In this document: positions 31,430 through 42,430 of the stretch, piece after piece | Layout of the letters: the number at the start of each line of letters is the position of its first letter | Position numbering within the stretch: position 1 is the stretch's first letter | From: Leuctra nigra | Taxonomy: Eukaryota; Arthropoda; Insecta; Plecoptera; Leuctridae | Assembly (NCBI GenBank): GCA_934045905.1 | Contig: OW203769.1 | Coordinates: forward strand, 17,267,705 to 17,331,704 | Length of the DNA: 64,000 nucleotides | Reading direction: 5' to 3' | Notes under the pieces: generated by a model | Databases searched by the model: none | What the model saw: the letters and a program-made list of their open reading frames with translations, nothing else | Told to the model about the DNA's origin: nothing | Program-made: the position numbers and the translations under genes

Positions 31430-33080
31430 GGTTAGGAACCTCATTCACCTCATCATTTACCTCTAGACTGTGTAAAATCTTGAAAATACTTCAGCCATGA
31501 TGGTGTAACGGGAATCGAAGACGGGACCTCCTGAGTTACACCGCCTATGCCAACTTTTCTCCTTATATTGTGAAATGTTTTGACACTAAATGAAGACAAA
31601 TGACACGAAAGGTCATCAATGTTATACTCCATTTGCGACGAAACGACCAACGAAATGACCTGCATTTTCCTTGAAAAGTTCTAAATCAAATGTCAAAACA
31701 AAGTATCTCAATAAAAACACTCAGCTGCAAGGTGCTTGACGTGAATGACTAAAAAACTGTCTCAAATTTCAGATCTACAGACCCTGGAGTTTCATAGGCT
31801 ATCTTTCGGTCGTGGCTGGTGACAGATTTAGAGAAGCGAGGGTTGAACTGGGTCACGGAATGTCATTTTTATGCCGTCATTAAGTCTGGGGGACTCAAAA
31901 TCTTCGTCATATCTTTCTGATTGCCTTGATAAGAGTAACATTCTTAGCTTGCATTTAATAGGAAGCATTCTGACGAAGAACTTTTGATTTATGGACCTTG
32001 AGCAAGGAAATAAGAAGTGTCAATAAGCACGAGAATTACTTTGACGAATTTAATTTGTTGAGATTTTAGTGCCCATAAAATCCAAATTTCAACTTGATCG
32101 GATCGTAACAATCTTATACACAAAATTAGGCCAAATGTTTTGTGATATTTATGGATTTTTATAACTTTGAAGCTTTTAAAAGATAAACCAGATTGGTGGA
32201 GTATTTACTTATTGAAAGCTCTGTAAAATGTAATGTAATTTTATGGAGCACTATAAAATAGTTTGATCTTCATTCAAGAATTGAGTCGTTGTTGATATTC
32301 ATATTCTCTTCTTATTTATCATTCTAGTATCGTAGCTTCGGAGCGTCTCTTTTCACTCTTTTTGCATGGATAAACCATTGTTATTTTGTATCTCCGAGTC
32401 CGATCGAGCTGAAATATTGCACACATAGAGACCACCAAAGTGGTGTGTATAGACCGACATTTTTTCGAAATCCGTTTATTGGTTCAGATATTTATAAAAA
32501 AAATCTATTAATTGGTTAATCATATCAATTTGAAATTTTGCATACCAACAAAATTATCATACAAATTTATTAAATTTTACTATCCAATCAAAAAAAAAAT
32601 ATATAAAAAAAAATAAAGAAAAATTAATATTAATATATATAATATTTAAAAAATATATTCCGATTGGTCGAAAATAAAATTTAGTCTAGATAAATTTCAA
32701 ATTTCATAGTGATCAAGACCAATATTATCTCATATCATACAATTACATTCGGCCCAATCGGTAAAGTATTTAAACCTGTTGAGAGTTTTGAGATAGCTGT
32801 CAAAATAGATTTATCGAAAGGTTACACGAAATTCCACGGCACATTGATCTGTTATTCAATTGCAGAGTGTATAGTTATATGGAAACTTGGAAAGCTTCGA
32901 TGAAAAACAGAAATAACGTAAAGTATAGTTATTGCAACATGTTTGGTTGGAGATGTTCACGTAGGTGCGAAGACAATTTTACAGATTCCCTGTCCCTCAT
33001 GGTAGGGACTGAAATAAATTTAATTTAATATATCTTTGGAGCTGACTTTTGGAGGCCTTTTTTTTGCCCTCAGCCTGACA
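31430..33080 (+). repeat. Old Helitron-related relics in AT-rich DNA
   Basis: Around 32333-32800 are phrases such as CGATCGAGCTGAAATATTGCACAC, ATTGGTTCAGATATTTATAAA and CAATTTGAAATTTTGCATA that parallel the interior of the Helitron-like copies (for example 34740-34900), heavily diverged and without ends. The rest is unremarkable AT-rich sequence. Confidence 0.4.
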
Positions 33081-33087
33081 TGTTTTG

Positions 33088-33235
33088 CTCAAGGGGGGGG
33101 GGGGGGGTCACCGCAACCCTTGACCCCAACCCACACACTTGTTGCTATCAACAGGGTGGTTTCTCCACTTGAGGGGGGGGGGGGGGAGGTCGACCCACAG
33201 CAACCACTTGTTGCTATCAACCTATCAGTTGGAGG
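33088..33235. repeat. Two-unit minisatellite with poly-G and TTGCTATCAAC
   Basis: Two units of about 80 bp, each a poly-G run followed by GTC(A/G)(A/C)CC..CAACC and ACTTGTTGCTATCAAC (near 33130 and 33205). The TTGCTATCAAC word also occurs at 22000 and, in CTGCTATCAACAAGG, at 116. Confidence 0.55.
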
Positions 33236-33239
33236 GTAT

Positions 33240-33300
33240 AGTTAGTTAATGTTATCACCCCATGATGATAAGCTACGAGCTGCGATAACTGGTTATCAGT
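33240..33300. promoter_or_regulatory. Compact GATA-site cluster
   Basis: TGTTATCACC, GATGATAAGC, GCGATAACTG and GTTATCAG, four GATA-type motifs within 55 bp of otherwise unique sequence. Candidate GATA-factor enhancer; inferred. Confidence 0.3.
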
Positions 33301-34049
33301 GGAGACAGATTTCATGACGTTCATTCATGAAGATTATAGTTTCAACCCTTAACATAGTAGCAACATATCAGCCCTTAAAGATAGGGGTGACATGTCAGAT
33401 AATGTGGCGCCTCTCGATGTCTCAAAACATGAGATATTGAAATCTCACTGTTTTCAAGGGCGGAAATTGTATTTCTCAACAAAGGAAAATTTTATCTGGA
33501 CTGTAGACTCTGGCATTGGCGCTGGGTGGTTGGGTGGCTGGCTAGGTGGATGGTGAGGGGGGGGGGGAGGGTAGCAGTCGTGAAATCCCATCCCTGGAAT
33601 CCGTGCAGATATAAGGCGTTTGCTGCTCAAGATATCGAAATCAGGATATGTAAAGTTACAGAATAGCTGCCCCAGGGTTTCGATTCTACAACAATTTTCG
33701 ATTGCTGGCGGAATAGCAATCTGTATAACGCTTATCAAAATATCATTGTTAACGAAATGGCTACCGCTTTGCAGTTATAGAATAGAATCAAAACCCAGAA
33801 AGCGAAATCTGTATGCCGTTATTTTGCCGGGCTGAGGTCCAAGTGGTCTTGAAACAACTGGTCTTGGAACAACTGGTCTTGGTACAACTGGTCTTGGAAC
33901 GACTGGTCTTAGCTTTTCTTGCACAGTGCTGTACAAGAAACATTTGATTAACTTTATTGGCAGAATTAAAAATAAAATAGTCTCAATTTAATTGATCCTG
34001 CAGCTGATGATCTACCTGAGCAACCCTTTCCTGACTAGTAAAGTAATAA

Positions 34050-34280
34050 CTGGTCTTATAACATTGGTCTTGGTACGACTGGTCTTAGAATATCTGGTCT
34101 TGGGCAACTGGTCTTGGAACGACTGGACTTAGAATAACTGGTCTTGGGACAACTGGTCTTGGGACAACTGGTCTTGGATCAACTGGACTTGGAACGACTG
34201 GTCTTGGAACAACTGGCCTTAGAACAACTGGTCTTGGAACAACTGGTCTTGGAACGACTGGTCTTAGAAAAAACTGGTCT
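34050..34280. repeat. 15-bp tandem array, left arm
   Basis: About 15 imperfect units of AACTGGTCTTGGAAC (variants with GACTGG, CTTAGAA, CTTGGGAC). A shorter set lies at 33846-33910. Because 15 is divisible by three, the array is open in several frames and mimics a PRPVV-repeat protein. Confidence 0.85.
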
Positions 34281-34644
34281 TGGGTCAGAATAGAGACAAT
34301 AGAAACACGTTGCCGAGCCAGAGAATGGGAAGGGGTCGCATATTGTTCGCACATGTTACCTACATTTGGGAGGTCTTCAAAGGCCACATTACATTAACCA
34401 AAGTATAAAATTGGCGCCAAAATAAAACCATGTTGTTACAATTGATGATTTACAAGACTCCTGAATAGGCATTCTTACGAGAAACTGGATTATATTTGTT
34501 GACTTTTAATTTTTGGAAATAAGAAAATACCAATTGTCTTTCAAATACAACTACTACCAAATTTGGTATTGTGATTAAATAATCGAGGAACGAGTCAAGG
34601 AACATGCATACACCAATATTAGGTAATATATTCTAGAAAGGTAA

Positions 34645-35640
34645 TTGAGCGAGCGTAGCGAGCGTCACCACGGTACTCTTATGGCACTTTCTCTGTGTGT
34701 GTTTTTTTTGTGGTCACAGCCCAGGTCAAACCGCTCAAGCAATCGATCTGAAATTTTGTACACATACTAACGTACTCTATGCGGTCCCTGGGATCGTTTT
34801 TGAATGGGCTCCCGTGATTGGTTCAAATTTAAAAAAATTTATCTTTCGATTGGTTTGTTTGATCAATTTGAAATTTTGACAAGTCATTACCACTAACATT
34901 TTACCCAATCATACAAAATTTCAGCCAAATCCTCCTATTGGTTCAAATTTAAAACCATTTTTCATGTGATTTTTGACATTTAAACTAGAACATATTGACC
35001 GATCAACACAAAACTTCGCGTGGTCATTGGTACCAACATTTTAGGTATTTTTGCCAATTTTCAGTCTAATCTGTCGTTATTTTCAAAAGTTTTGTCATTT
35101 TAAGGTCATTTTATTCCATAGTCTTGAAAAATGTATACTAAATTGTCATCCCTGCCTTCTTTAAGCTGTTGTTCCAAGGCAAGGCCTGTAGAGCAGCCAA
35201 GCTATTCACAATGTACAGTAAAATGAAAGCATTTTTGAGCTAGCGCATAAAATCGGATGCAGTACGAAGGCCAAATCCTCTAATTGGTTTAGGTTTAAAT
35301 AATGTCTTCTGATTGGTCGACAATAAAAATGTTCACATTAAGTTCAAATTTTGCATGGTGATCAAAACCAACTTAATATTAAATTTTACATATTGTTAGC
35401 CGAATCAGTCAAGTATTAATTGCAATTTTACGAGTTTAGTATAGGATGTCACAAGAGATTTCTGGAGGAGCTATGTAGGTAAGACTTCACGACACAATGG
35501 ATCTATTATTCATCCAGAGTATTATGGAGATTGAAAAATTGCAGAGAAAATCGTCTTCTGCCGTGTTGTGCATCGTTACTATGGGGATGTTGCATGTTCT
35601 GTGCTCGCTCATCAACGCGTTACACTGAGCGTTTTCCTAG
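34645..35640 (+). mobile_element. Helitron-like element, full length (996 bp)
   Basis: It starts TTGAGCGAGCGTAGCGAGCG after an A, with CACTTTCTCTGTGTG inside, and ends with hairpin AACGCGTTACACTGAGCGTT followed by TTCCTAG and then T. This is the clearest copy for defining family ends: A/T insertion, 3' hairpin and CTAG. It lies at the inner edge of the left foldback arm. No coding capacity. Confidence 0.8.
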
Positions 35641-35645
35641 TATTG

Positions 35646-36000
35646 TTGAGCGAGCGTAGCGAGCGTCACCACGGTACTCTTATGGCACTTTCTCTGTGTG
35701 TTTGTTTGTTTTTTTGTGGTCACAGCCCAGGTCTAACCGCTCAAGCAATCGATCTGAAATTTTGTACACATACTAACAAATTGCCAAAATTATCAACGAA
35801 AAGAAGCAAAATGCAGGAGAGATTTGGAATGACGTGTGAACGCTAGAAGAGAACAAACGCCACTCAATGATATTATTGAAAAATGAGCAATTATGTTTCT
35901 AATCCCTCCTGGATGCAAAATCAGCCAAGTAGAAACACGGGAGGCACGGCCATCAGAACTACGAATTGACGAAAAGACAATCAAGGTCCTTAAAAACTCG
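35646..36000 (+). mobile_element. Truncated Helitron 5' end joined to unrelated sequence
   Basis: A second 5' end (TTGAGCGAGCGTAGCGAGCG) begins five bases after the previous copy's CTAG and follows the family to ACACATACTAAC at about 35778. It then switches to sequence not seen elsewhere (35779-36000), part of which is open in one frame (QIAKIINEKKQNAGEIWNDV) and might be a captured fragment. Confidence 0.5.
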
Positions 36001-36019
36001 AAATGATTTGTTGGAAACT

Positions 36020-36553
36020 ATGATCCAAATTGAATTATTCAAATTTGATCAACTCAATAAACATAAAAATATCTGCTTTTCACTAAAAAAAAGTGTACAT
36101 ACCATCAAAACACTCTTGTACCTAAAGCAAATCAGATTCAGTTGCATTGGAAAGACATTCATTTTCAATGTTTCATTTCTGACAGCTATTAAAAATGTCA
36201 ATAAGTGCATACTTTCTTGACAGATTCGGCTGAAAATTTGTAAAATAAGTGACATTGTTGGTCTTACTGACCATGCTAAATATGAGTTTCATCACATTTC
36301 TCGAAGACCATTTTCATTTTTTAGGCTATCAGGAGATACTTATTTTAACAATGAACCAATGGATGGATTTCAAAAAAAAATTGGGTCTGCAAACAGAGAA
36401 GGTTTGTCTTTACATGTGTGCAAAATTTCAGGTCGATCGGTGAAACGGTGCGACTTCTATTGCTTCCTTTAGCATACAAAAAAAAAAAAAAAAAAAAAAA
36501 AACAGAGGTCCGTGCTAAAAGAGCCAAATGGAGTCGCTCGCTTCGCTCGCTCA
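36020..36553 (-). mobile_element. Helitron-like element, variant subfamily, 3' truncated
   Basis: The 5' end at about 36553 (TTGAGCGAGCGAAGCGAGCG) is followed by the GGTCCGTG variant and a poly-T (poly-A 36478-36501 on the plus strand). The interior matches 27060-27560 closely. The hairpin-CTAG end is missing. Confidence 0.55.
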
Positions 36554-36953
36554 ATAAAACATCACATACATTATCTATTATCAATTACCTTAATTAATTA
36601 TTTCCTAAAATACGGTTGTGTTTGATATTGGATGCGTGCGTACGAACTAGCCCATTATCAATTCATATCCAATTGCTGATCGAATCACGATTATATAGAC
36701 TAGCTCTAAGCTTGATGATAAAGATCAAGATCTTGATCTCTGATTAAGATTTGACATCCCCCTCCATCCCTTAGAGTTACAATTGAATTTATAGTGAATA
36801 ATGTTTGATAATATCGAATAGCATACGTTTTATTTCCACAAAATAATTTTCTTTCTAAGAGTTTTCTCTATAAACTACGAAAATCGGGTATACTTATTTA
36901 TTATAATACTATTATAATTGATGTCGTGGACGTTTTCGGAACCATCTTGTAAT

Positions 36954-37168
36954 GACATGGCAGTGGTGACGGTTTGTTCCGTTGGAGGTGCAAATGGCCC
37001 TGATAAGGGCCGTTCGCGACGTTTAGAAGGATGTACTTCCTTCATCTTCTGGCGGTGACTGAAGATGAAGGCGAAGATGAAGGAAGTACATCCTTCGAAA
37101 CGTCGCGAACGGCCCTTATCAGGGCCACCAGCACCTCCAACGGAACAAACCGTCACCACTGCCATGTC
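36954..37168. mobile_element. Palindromic MITE (GACATGGCAGTGG ends)
   Basis: GACATGGCAGTGGTGACGG at the left is the exact complement of CCGTCACCACTGCCATGTC at the right. Complementarity continues for about 95 bp (CCCTGATAAGGGCCGTTCGC; GGAAGTACATCCTTC). Insertion lies between the arms' AATTATAATAGTA words of the surrounding TIR element. Confidence 0.75.
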
Positions 37169-37424
37169 ACTATTATAATTCGTTGAATGTAAGTTACATT
37201 AATTGAATAATTTTTGGTTATACGAACTGATTACTGACTACCTAATATCAACCTGAATCTCTTCCAGACAAACTTTCAAACTTTGCTTACCATAAAGTTT
37301 GAATTTTTACGTGGAATAAGGGTCATTTTACCACTGAAAATTATGTGAATATCGCCCTTACACGTGTGCAACGCGGGAAGACTTACTTGTAGTCATGTGG
37401 AAATTCTGTCTGACGAGAGAACTA

Positions 37425-37690
37425 GCCGCTATGTGTGACTCGTTGAAAAGCGAGCCATCGTATTGCATGCGAATTCAAATGCGCGTGAAATTTGCTGCTC
37501 TATTGGCCTTAGGCAACCCCTTTTCTTTTAATGAATAAAAAAAATCAAGCATAAAATGTCAATAACTCTTGAGTTTCTAGACCAATTTGACTGAAATTTT
37601 ACAAAATCACCTAAAATGTTGATTGCGATGACCATGCCAAATTTGAAGTTGATCAGTCAAACGGTTCCGTGGTGCACACGCTTTAAATAA
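37425..37690 (-). mobile_element. Helitron relic
   Basis: ACTCGTTGAAAAGCGAGCCATCGTATTGCATGCGA parallels the 3' end of the copy at 7379 (GTTGATGAGCGAGCCTTCGTATTGCATGCGA), followed by family phrases (AATGTCAATAACT, TGACCATGCCAAATTTGAA). Both ends are lost. Confidence 0.45.
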
Positions 37691-38286
37691 TTCTGCAACT
37701 GCAAATGATTTAAATACCTACTGTGTTTCTGTATTATTCAATTTCTTGGAACTCGTCTCTATATGAGAAAGTAAGTCAGAAATCAGTTCGTATAACCACG
37801 GAGTTATACAATTAATGTAACTGTCATGCCTCGAATTATAATAGTATTAATAAATAAGTATATACTTATTTATCAATACTATTATAATTCGGTTACCTAT
37901 ATAGGTAACCGATTTTCATTTTCGTAGATTAAAGAGAAAACTCTTCGAAAGAAAATTATTTTGTGGAAATAAAACGTATGCTATACGATATTATAAAACA
38001 TTATTCACTAAATTCAATTGTACTTTATTATCAAGCTTAGAGCTAGTCTCTATAATCGTGATTCGATCAGCAATTGGATATGAACGTACCCACACATACA
38101 ATAAAATTATCAAACACAACCGTATTTTAGGAAATAACAAATTAGGGTAACTAATTATAGCTAATGTATGCGATGTTTTATAAGATCAATTATATTACTA
38201 ATACATATTTTAATTGTAAGTATTGCATTTCCCAATCATTTAGTTTGATATGTCACTGGTCACATGACACATTTTTGATTCCACTC

Positions 38287-38494
38287 TAAAGCCTGATTTG
38301 TACAATTTTTTTATTAAATCTGCCACATTCCCATTTATTTTTCGTACAATTTTGTGTTTACACGAAGCAATTTCTTGTCACAGAACTTAAGTTCAACTTT
38401 TATATAATTTAGAACATGTTCTAATTGCCATCAAAAAGTGTGGTACAGAATTATGGCACATACGTTGTACAAGCTCCGTGTAAATTGGGCTTAA
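38287..38494. mobile_element. MITE, same family as 9547-10398
   Basis: TAAAGCCTGATTTGTACAA at the left and TTGTACAAGCTCCGTGTAAA before GGGCTTA at the right; internal GAACATGTTCTAATTGCCATC matches the complement region at 10265-10290. This copy is uninterrupted. Confidence 0.55.
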
Positions 38495-38793
38495 AATGAT
38501 TAATCAATTAATTTTGAATTAGTTTAAAAAAGTGCCTTGTGGATCAGTGCCTGTTGTGGGACAAGCAAAATTAATGCTTACAATCAAAGCAAAAAAAAAA
38601 CATTTTCATTCAACTTGTTGTAGTCATCCATTAAAGTTGCTCGCCAGCCGGTATAATGTAAAATTTTAGTCGCCAAGTTGCCATTCTACTGGCCTAGGGG
38701 GCGAACGGGCGCCAATTTCATGTGCTTTCGAGCTATAGCTTAGTTTTCATACACTTATAAGCGTAAAAATAGATATATCTAGGTAGTAATATT

Positions 38794-39406
38794 CGTCCCC
38801 CCAGTTCAAGACTGCGTTATCTGCAAAACTTCATTGTTGAGAAACGACGTTTTAATATTTCAAAATTAACAAATCAGAATAACAGTTAAATGGTCTCATT
38901 ATTTTTATGTAATTAGACTCAACAGAAATACGCATTACGTACTTTTTAAAATATTGATTGGATTATTATAATTGGCAATATTAATTAATAGGTAAATTTA
39001 TTGTTCAATACAACGTTATTTGCAGATAGTGCAGTATTGAACTAACATTCTTCTCAAGTTGTATTTCTAAAGACAGAACTAGCATGGTAAATTCCAGAGC
39101 AATACGGCACTATCTGCAAATAACGTTGTCTTGAATTTAGTTTTGACGCCAGGTTTACATATAATTCTGGTGCAAGACTACACTATCTGTAAATAGCATA
39201 GAAAATTTGCAGATAACGTAGTATTGAACGAATTAATAGTTGAAAATAACCTACGGGTAATACAACGTTATGTGGTCTAGGACGACCAAATTATGAAATA
39301 TAATAATTTGCATCATTGGACATAATAGGTGAGGTCCTGACAAAGACATTTTAGTAAAATAAAAAAACGATTTTTTGCAATAACGCACTCTTGAACTGGG
39401 GGGACG
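38794..39406. mobile_element. MITE with CGTCCCCCCAGTTCAAGA ends
   Basis: CGTCCCCCCAGTTCAAGACT then GCGTTATCTGCAAAA is mirrored by TTTTTTGCAATAACGCACTC then TTGAACTGGGGGGACG. The interior contains several inverted copies of TATCTGCAAATAACGTTGT/CAACGTTATTTGCAGATA. Confidence 0.6.
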
Positions 39407-39467
39407 ACATAATCTTAAGACTGTCAAAATAATGTTCAACTTAATAAACTTATTATTTATAAGCAAA

Positions 39468-39740
39468 TATAAAGTTTACTTAAACTTAATAACGTAGTAT
39501 TCAGTTCAAAATAGCTAGGTCAAATGATTTGCTCGTAATTTGCTCAAAAAACCAAACTGTTGTGGAAATTTTCAAAAAAGAATTTTTTTGTGGCCAAGAA
39601 AATGGCGACTATTTATCAGATTTCATTTTTAACACATAATGTCAAAAAAGATTAAAGCTTCAGGAATATATAGTTTATATAATTTTCTTCAGAAGTTATT
39701 AGGATAACAAATAGGAAAGACACTTTCCCCAAGTAGTAGA
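39468..39740 (+). repeat. Direct repeat, first copy (partner 41502-41795)
   Basis: The segment TAAAGTTTACTTAAACTTAATAACGTAG through TCAGAAGTTATTAGGATAAC and ending CCCAAGTAGTAGAAC is repeated in the same orientation about 2 kb downstream. The first copy is followed by Helitron sequence (CTAGGAAAACG); the second continues into the right foldback arm. This indicates a segmental duplication or an insertion that duplicated its target side. Confidence 0.7.
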
Positions 39741-39741
39741 A

Positions 39742-40102
39742 CTAGGAAAACGCTCAGTGTAACGCGTTGATGAGCGAGCACAGAACATACAACATCCCCA
39801 TAGTAACGATGCACGACACGGCAGAAGACGATTTTCTCTGCAATTTTTCAATCTCCATAATACTCTGGATGAATAACAGATCCATTGTGTCGTGAAGTCT
39901 TACCTACATACCTTCTCCAGAAATCTCTTGTGACATCCCATACTAAACTCGTAAAATTACAATTAATACTTGACTGCGATTGGGCTTACAATATGTAAAA
40001 TTTAATATTAAGTTGGTCTTGATCACCATGCAAAATTTGAACTTAATGTGAACATTTTTATTGTCGACCAATCAGAAGACATTATTTAAACTTAAACCAT
40101 GG
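39742..40102 (-). mobile_element. Helitron 3' half
   Basis: Minus-strand 3' end: CTAGGAAAACGCTCAGTGTAACGCG at 39742, then the reverse of 35280-35640 with near identity (ACAACATCCCCATAGTAACG; CAATCTCCATAATACTCTGG). It stops at about 40102 where unique sequence begins. Confidence 0.65.
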
Positions 40103-40633
40103 TGTACTTTGTGAAGGTATTAGTAAAATTGAATCGCTTTTAAAGCATAGATATTAGGTATCTACAGTTTTTGTCCAGGGGATTGATTATTTCAAATTAT
40201 TTTCTTCTTGGAAACGTTGGATTTATTCCGTTTCTGAGCTTCTGTCTAGCCTGACATTTCCTTGAAGGTTGCTATTTTTTTTGAAAGTTTTGATTCATTC
40301 AGTTCAAAACATTACGTTGTCTTATTTTAATTGTGGAACGTTGGATTCATTCCGTTTCTAAACTAGGTAGTTACTATTTTACCTGATCCGTTTTTTTGTG
40401 TGGAACTTTGATTCCTTTCGCTTATTAGTTGAAAGGTGTTTACTTTATTTTCATATTTGCGAAGTTTTGTTCAAGATTCATTTCGTAACATTACGACATT
40501 GAATACATTACCTCTTTGAGCACACATTTCGTGCATTTCAAACATTGATCACACAAATATTATTGTACCTACTTTAATTAGGTAGGTACTCTACTTCTTA
40601 CTTTTTCATTACCTATCTTATCCCTATTTAAAC
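40103..40633 (+). promoter_or_regulatory. Upstream region of the small ORF, with repeated GATTCATTCCGTTT words
   Basis: Unique sequence preceding the ORF at 40634. It carries irregular repeats of TTGGATT(T/C)ATTCCGTTTCT (near 40216 and 40345) and weaker variants (40289, 40410, 40468), T-rich tracts, and TATCTTATCCCTATTTAAAC immediately before the start codon (a TATTTAAA word). Probably a captured 5' flank or 5' UTR. Inferred. Confidence 0.3.
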
Positions 40634-40864
40634 ATGCCGAAAAATGGAAAGACTTCTGCTAGAATGAAAGCCATAAAGGCGAAAAAGCGTCTGCGTGAAA
40701 TTGAAGATCAAGAAACTGACGAAGCTAAATCTAAAAGGTTGAAACAAAATGTCGTTAATAATAAAGCATCAAGGAGCAAAGAGACCCCCGACCAGACTGC
40801 TGCAAGGAGATACTCAAACAATCAACGCAATACCCGCTCTCGTGCAGCGGGTATTGCCGATTGA
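40634..40864 (+). CDS. Small basic protein, likely N-terminal fragment of a Helitron/helicase-type gene
   Basis: A 76-codon frame, very rich in Lys/Arg and polar residues: an N-terminal basic stretch (KNGKTSARMKAIKAKKRLRE), an acidic patch, then SKETPDQTAARRYSNNQRNT. The ETPxQTAARR motif resembles repeats found near the N-terminus of insect Helitron Rep/helicase or PIF1-like proteins, recalled from the family rather than searched. The frame ends at the join with Helitron sequence (about 40860), so it looks truncated: a 5' gene piece caught between two Helitron halves. It may still encode a short basic, possibly nuclear, peptide. Confidence 0.4.
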   Translation: MPKNGKTSARMKAIKAKKRLREIEDQETDEAKSKRLKQNVVNNKASRSKETPDQTAARRYSNNQRNTRSRAAGIAD

Positions 40865-41399
40865 CCGACCAACTAAAAACTTCGCATGGTAATTGGTAGC
40901 AACATTTAAGGTATTTTTGCCAATTTTCAGTCTAATTTGTAGTTATTTTCAAAAGTTTTTGTAATTTTAGGGATATTTTGTGTGTTGGCTGTCAAATTCA
41001 CGGCGACTTCGAATCTTCAGTTCAAGGCAAGGTAGTTAGAGCAGAAAGTTTCAAACGAAATGAAACTAATAATGACCGTTTAACAGATTGATCTGATATT
41101 GTGTACACAGTAATATCATATCATATGAGTGGTCCCAGGTATATTGTTTGAAGGATATCATGTGATTTTTGAAACTTAACAAGGAACCGTTCAATCAAAG
41201 GTTTAATCGATCAACTTAAAACTTAGCAAGGTTATTGGGACCAATATTTTTGGAAATTTTGGAGATATTTATACAAGTCTGTGACGAAATTCAAGAATTA
41301 TTGGCTTTTAATGACATTTTCGATAGACATAATTTCGGTTCGAGGTGTTGCGTGTATCCGTGCTCGCTCATCAACGCGTTACTCATAGCGTTTTCCTAG
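40859..41399 (+). mobile_element. Helitron 3' half, other subfamily
   Basis: Begins CCGACCAACTAAAAACTTCGC (compare 34996) and ends with the hairpin AACGCGTTACTCATAGCGTT and TTCCTAG at 41399, then T. The middle resembles the copy at 24242-25152 (AGTTCAAGGCAAGGTAGTTAGAGCAG; ATTTCGGTTCGAG). With 39742-40102 it gives a segment with Helitron 3' termini facing outward on both sides. Confidence 0.65.
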
Positions 41400-41501
41400 T
41401 ATAATCATTGACGTATGCTGATCAATTTCATTACTAATATCTATTTTAATTGCAATATTTTAAGGTTTATATAAATTATTATATTATTTTTTTTTATATA
41501 A

Positions 41502-41795
41502 TGTTTACTTCAACTTAATAATGTAGTATTCAGCTCAAAACAGTTAGGTCAAATGATTTACTCGTAATTTGCTCAGAAAACCAAACAGTTGTGAAAATTG
41601 TCAAAAAAGAACATATTTTTGTAGCCAAGAAAAAGGCGGCTATTTATCAAATTTGATTTTTAACACTGTCATAATGTCAAAAAAGTGTGAAGCTTCAGAA
41701 AAATATTTACCATTAAAATATTTAGTTTATATAATTTTCTTCAGAAGTTATTAGGATAACAAATGGGAAAGACACTTTTCCCCAAGTAGTAGAAC
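41502..41795 (+). repeat. Direct repeat, second copy (partner 39468-39740)
   Basis: Same order and orientation as 39468-39740 with about one difference per ten bases and small indels, ending CCCAAGTAGTAGAAC and running into the right foldback arm. Confidence 0.7.
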
Positions 41796-42164
41796 AATAT
41801 TACCTTCCTAGAATATATTACCTAATATTGGTGTATGCATGTTCCTTGACTCGTTCCTCGATTATTTAATCACAATACCAAATTTGGTAGTCGTTGTATT
41901 TGAAAGACAATTGGTATTTTCTTATTTCCAAAAATTAAAAGTCAACAAATATAATCCAGTTTCTCGTAAGAATGCCTATTCAGGAGTCTTGTAAATCATC
42001 AATTGTAACAACATGGTTTTATTTTGGCGCCAATTTTATACTTTGGTTAATGTAATGTGGCCTTTGAAGACCTCCCAAATGTAGGTAACATGTGCGAACA
42101 ATATGCGACCCCTTCCCATTCTCTGGCTCGGCAACGTGTTTCTATTCTCTCTATTCTGACCCAA

Positions 42165-42430
42165 GACCAGTTATTCTAAGACCAGTCGTTCCAAGACCAG
42201 TTGTTCCAAGACCAGTAGTTCCAAGACCAGATGTTCTAAGGCCAGTTGTTCCAAGACCAGTCGTTCCAAGTCCAGTTGATCCAAGACCAGTTGTCCCAAA
42301 ACCAGTTGTCCCAAGACCAATTGTCCCAAGACCAGTTGTCCCAAGACCAGTTATTCTAAGTCCAGTCGTTCCAAGACCAGTTGTCCCAAGACCAGTTATT
42401 CTAAGACCAGTCGTACCAAGACCAATATTA
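42165..42430. repeat. 15-bp tandem array, right arm
   Basis: About 17 units of GTTCCAAGACCAGTT with single-base variants, inverse of the left-arm array; a short array also at 42575-42645. Confidence 0.85.

Larger units (their letters stand above)
36556..38179. mobile_element. TIR element with about 370-bp imperfect arms
   Basis: AAAACATCACATACATTATC at the left and TAATGTATGCGATGTTTT at the right, with arms matching over about 36556-36925 and 37820-38179 (e.g. AAAATACGGTTGTGTTTGAT, AAAACGTATGCTATACGATA with variants). A flanking TA on each side is possible. The interior is interrupted by the MITE 36954-37168 and a Helitron relic. No transposase. Confidence 0.6.

Noticed and set aside
36875..37165. 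96-codon frame mirrored on both arms of the MITE
   Set aside because: Translation of a palindromic MITE.
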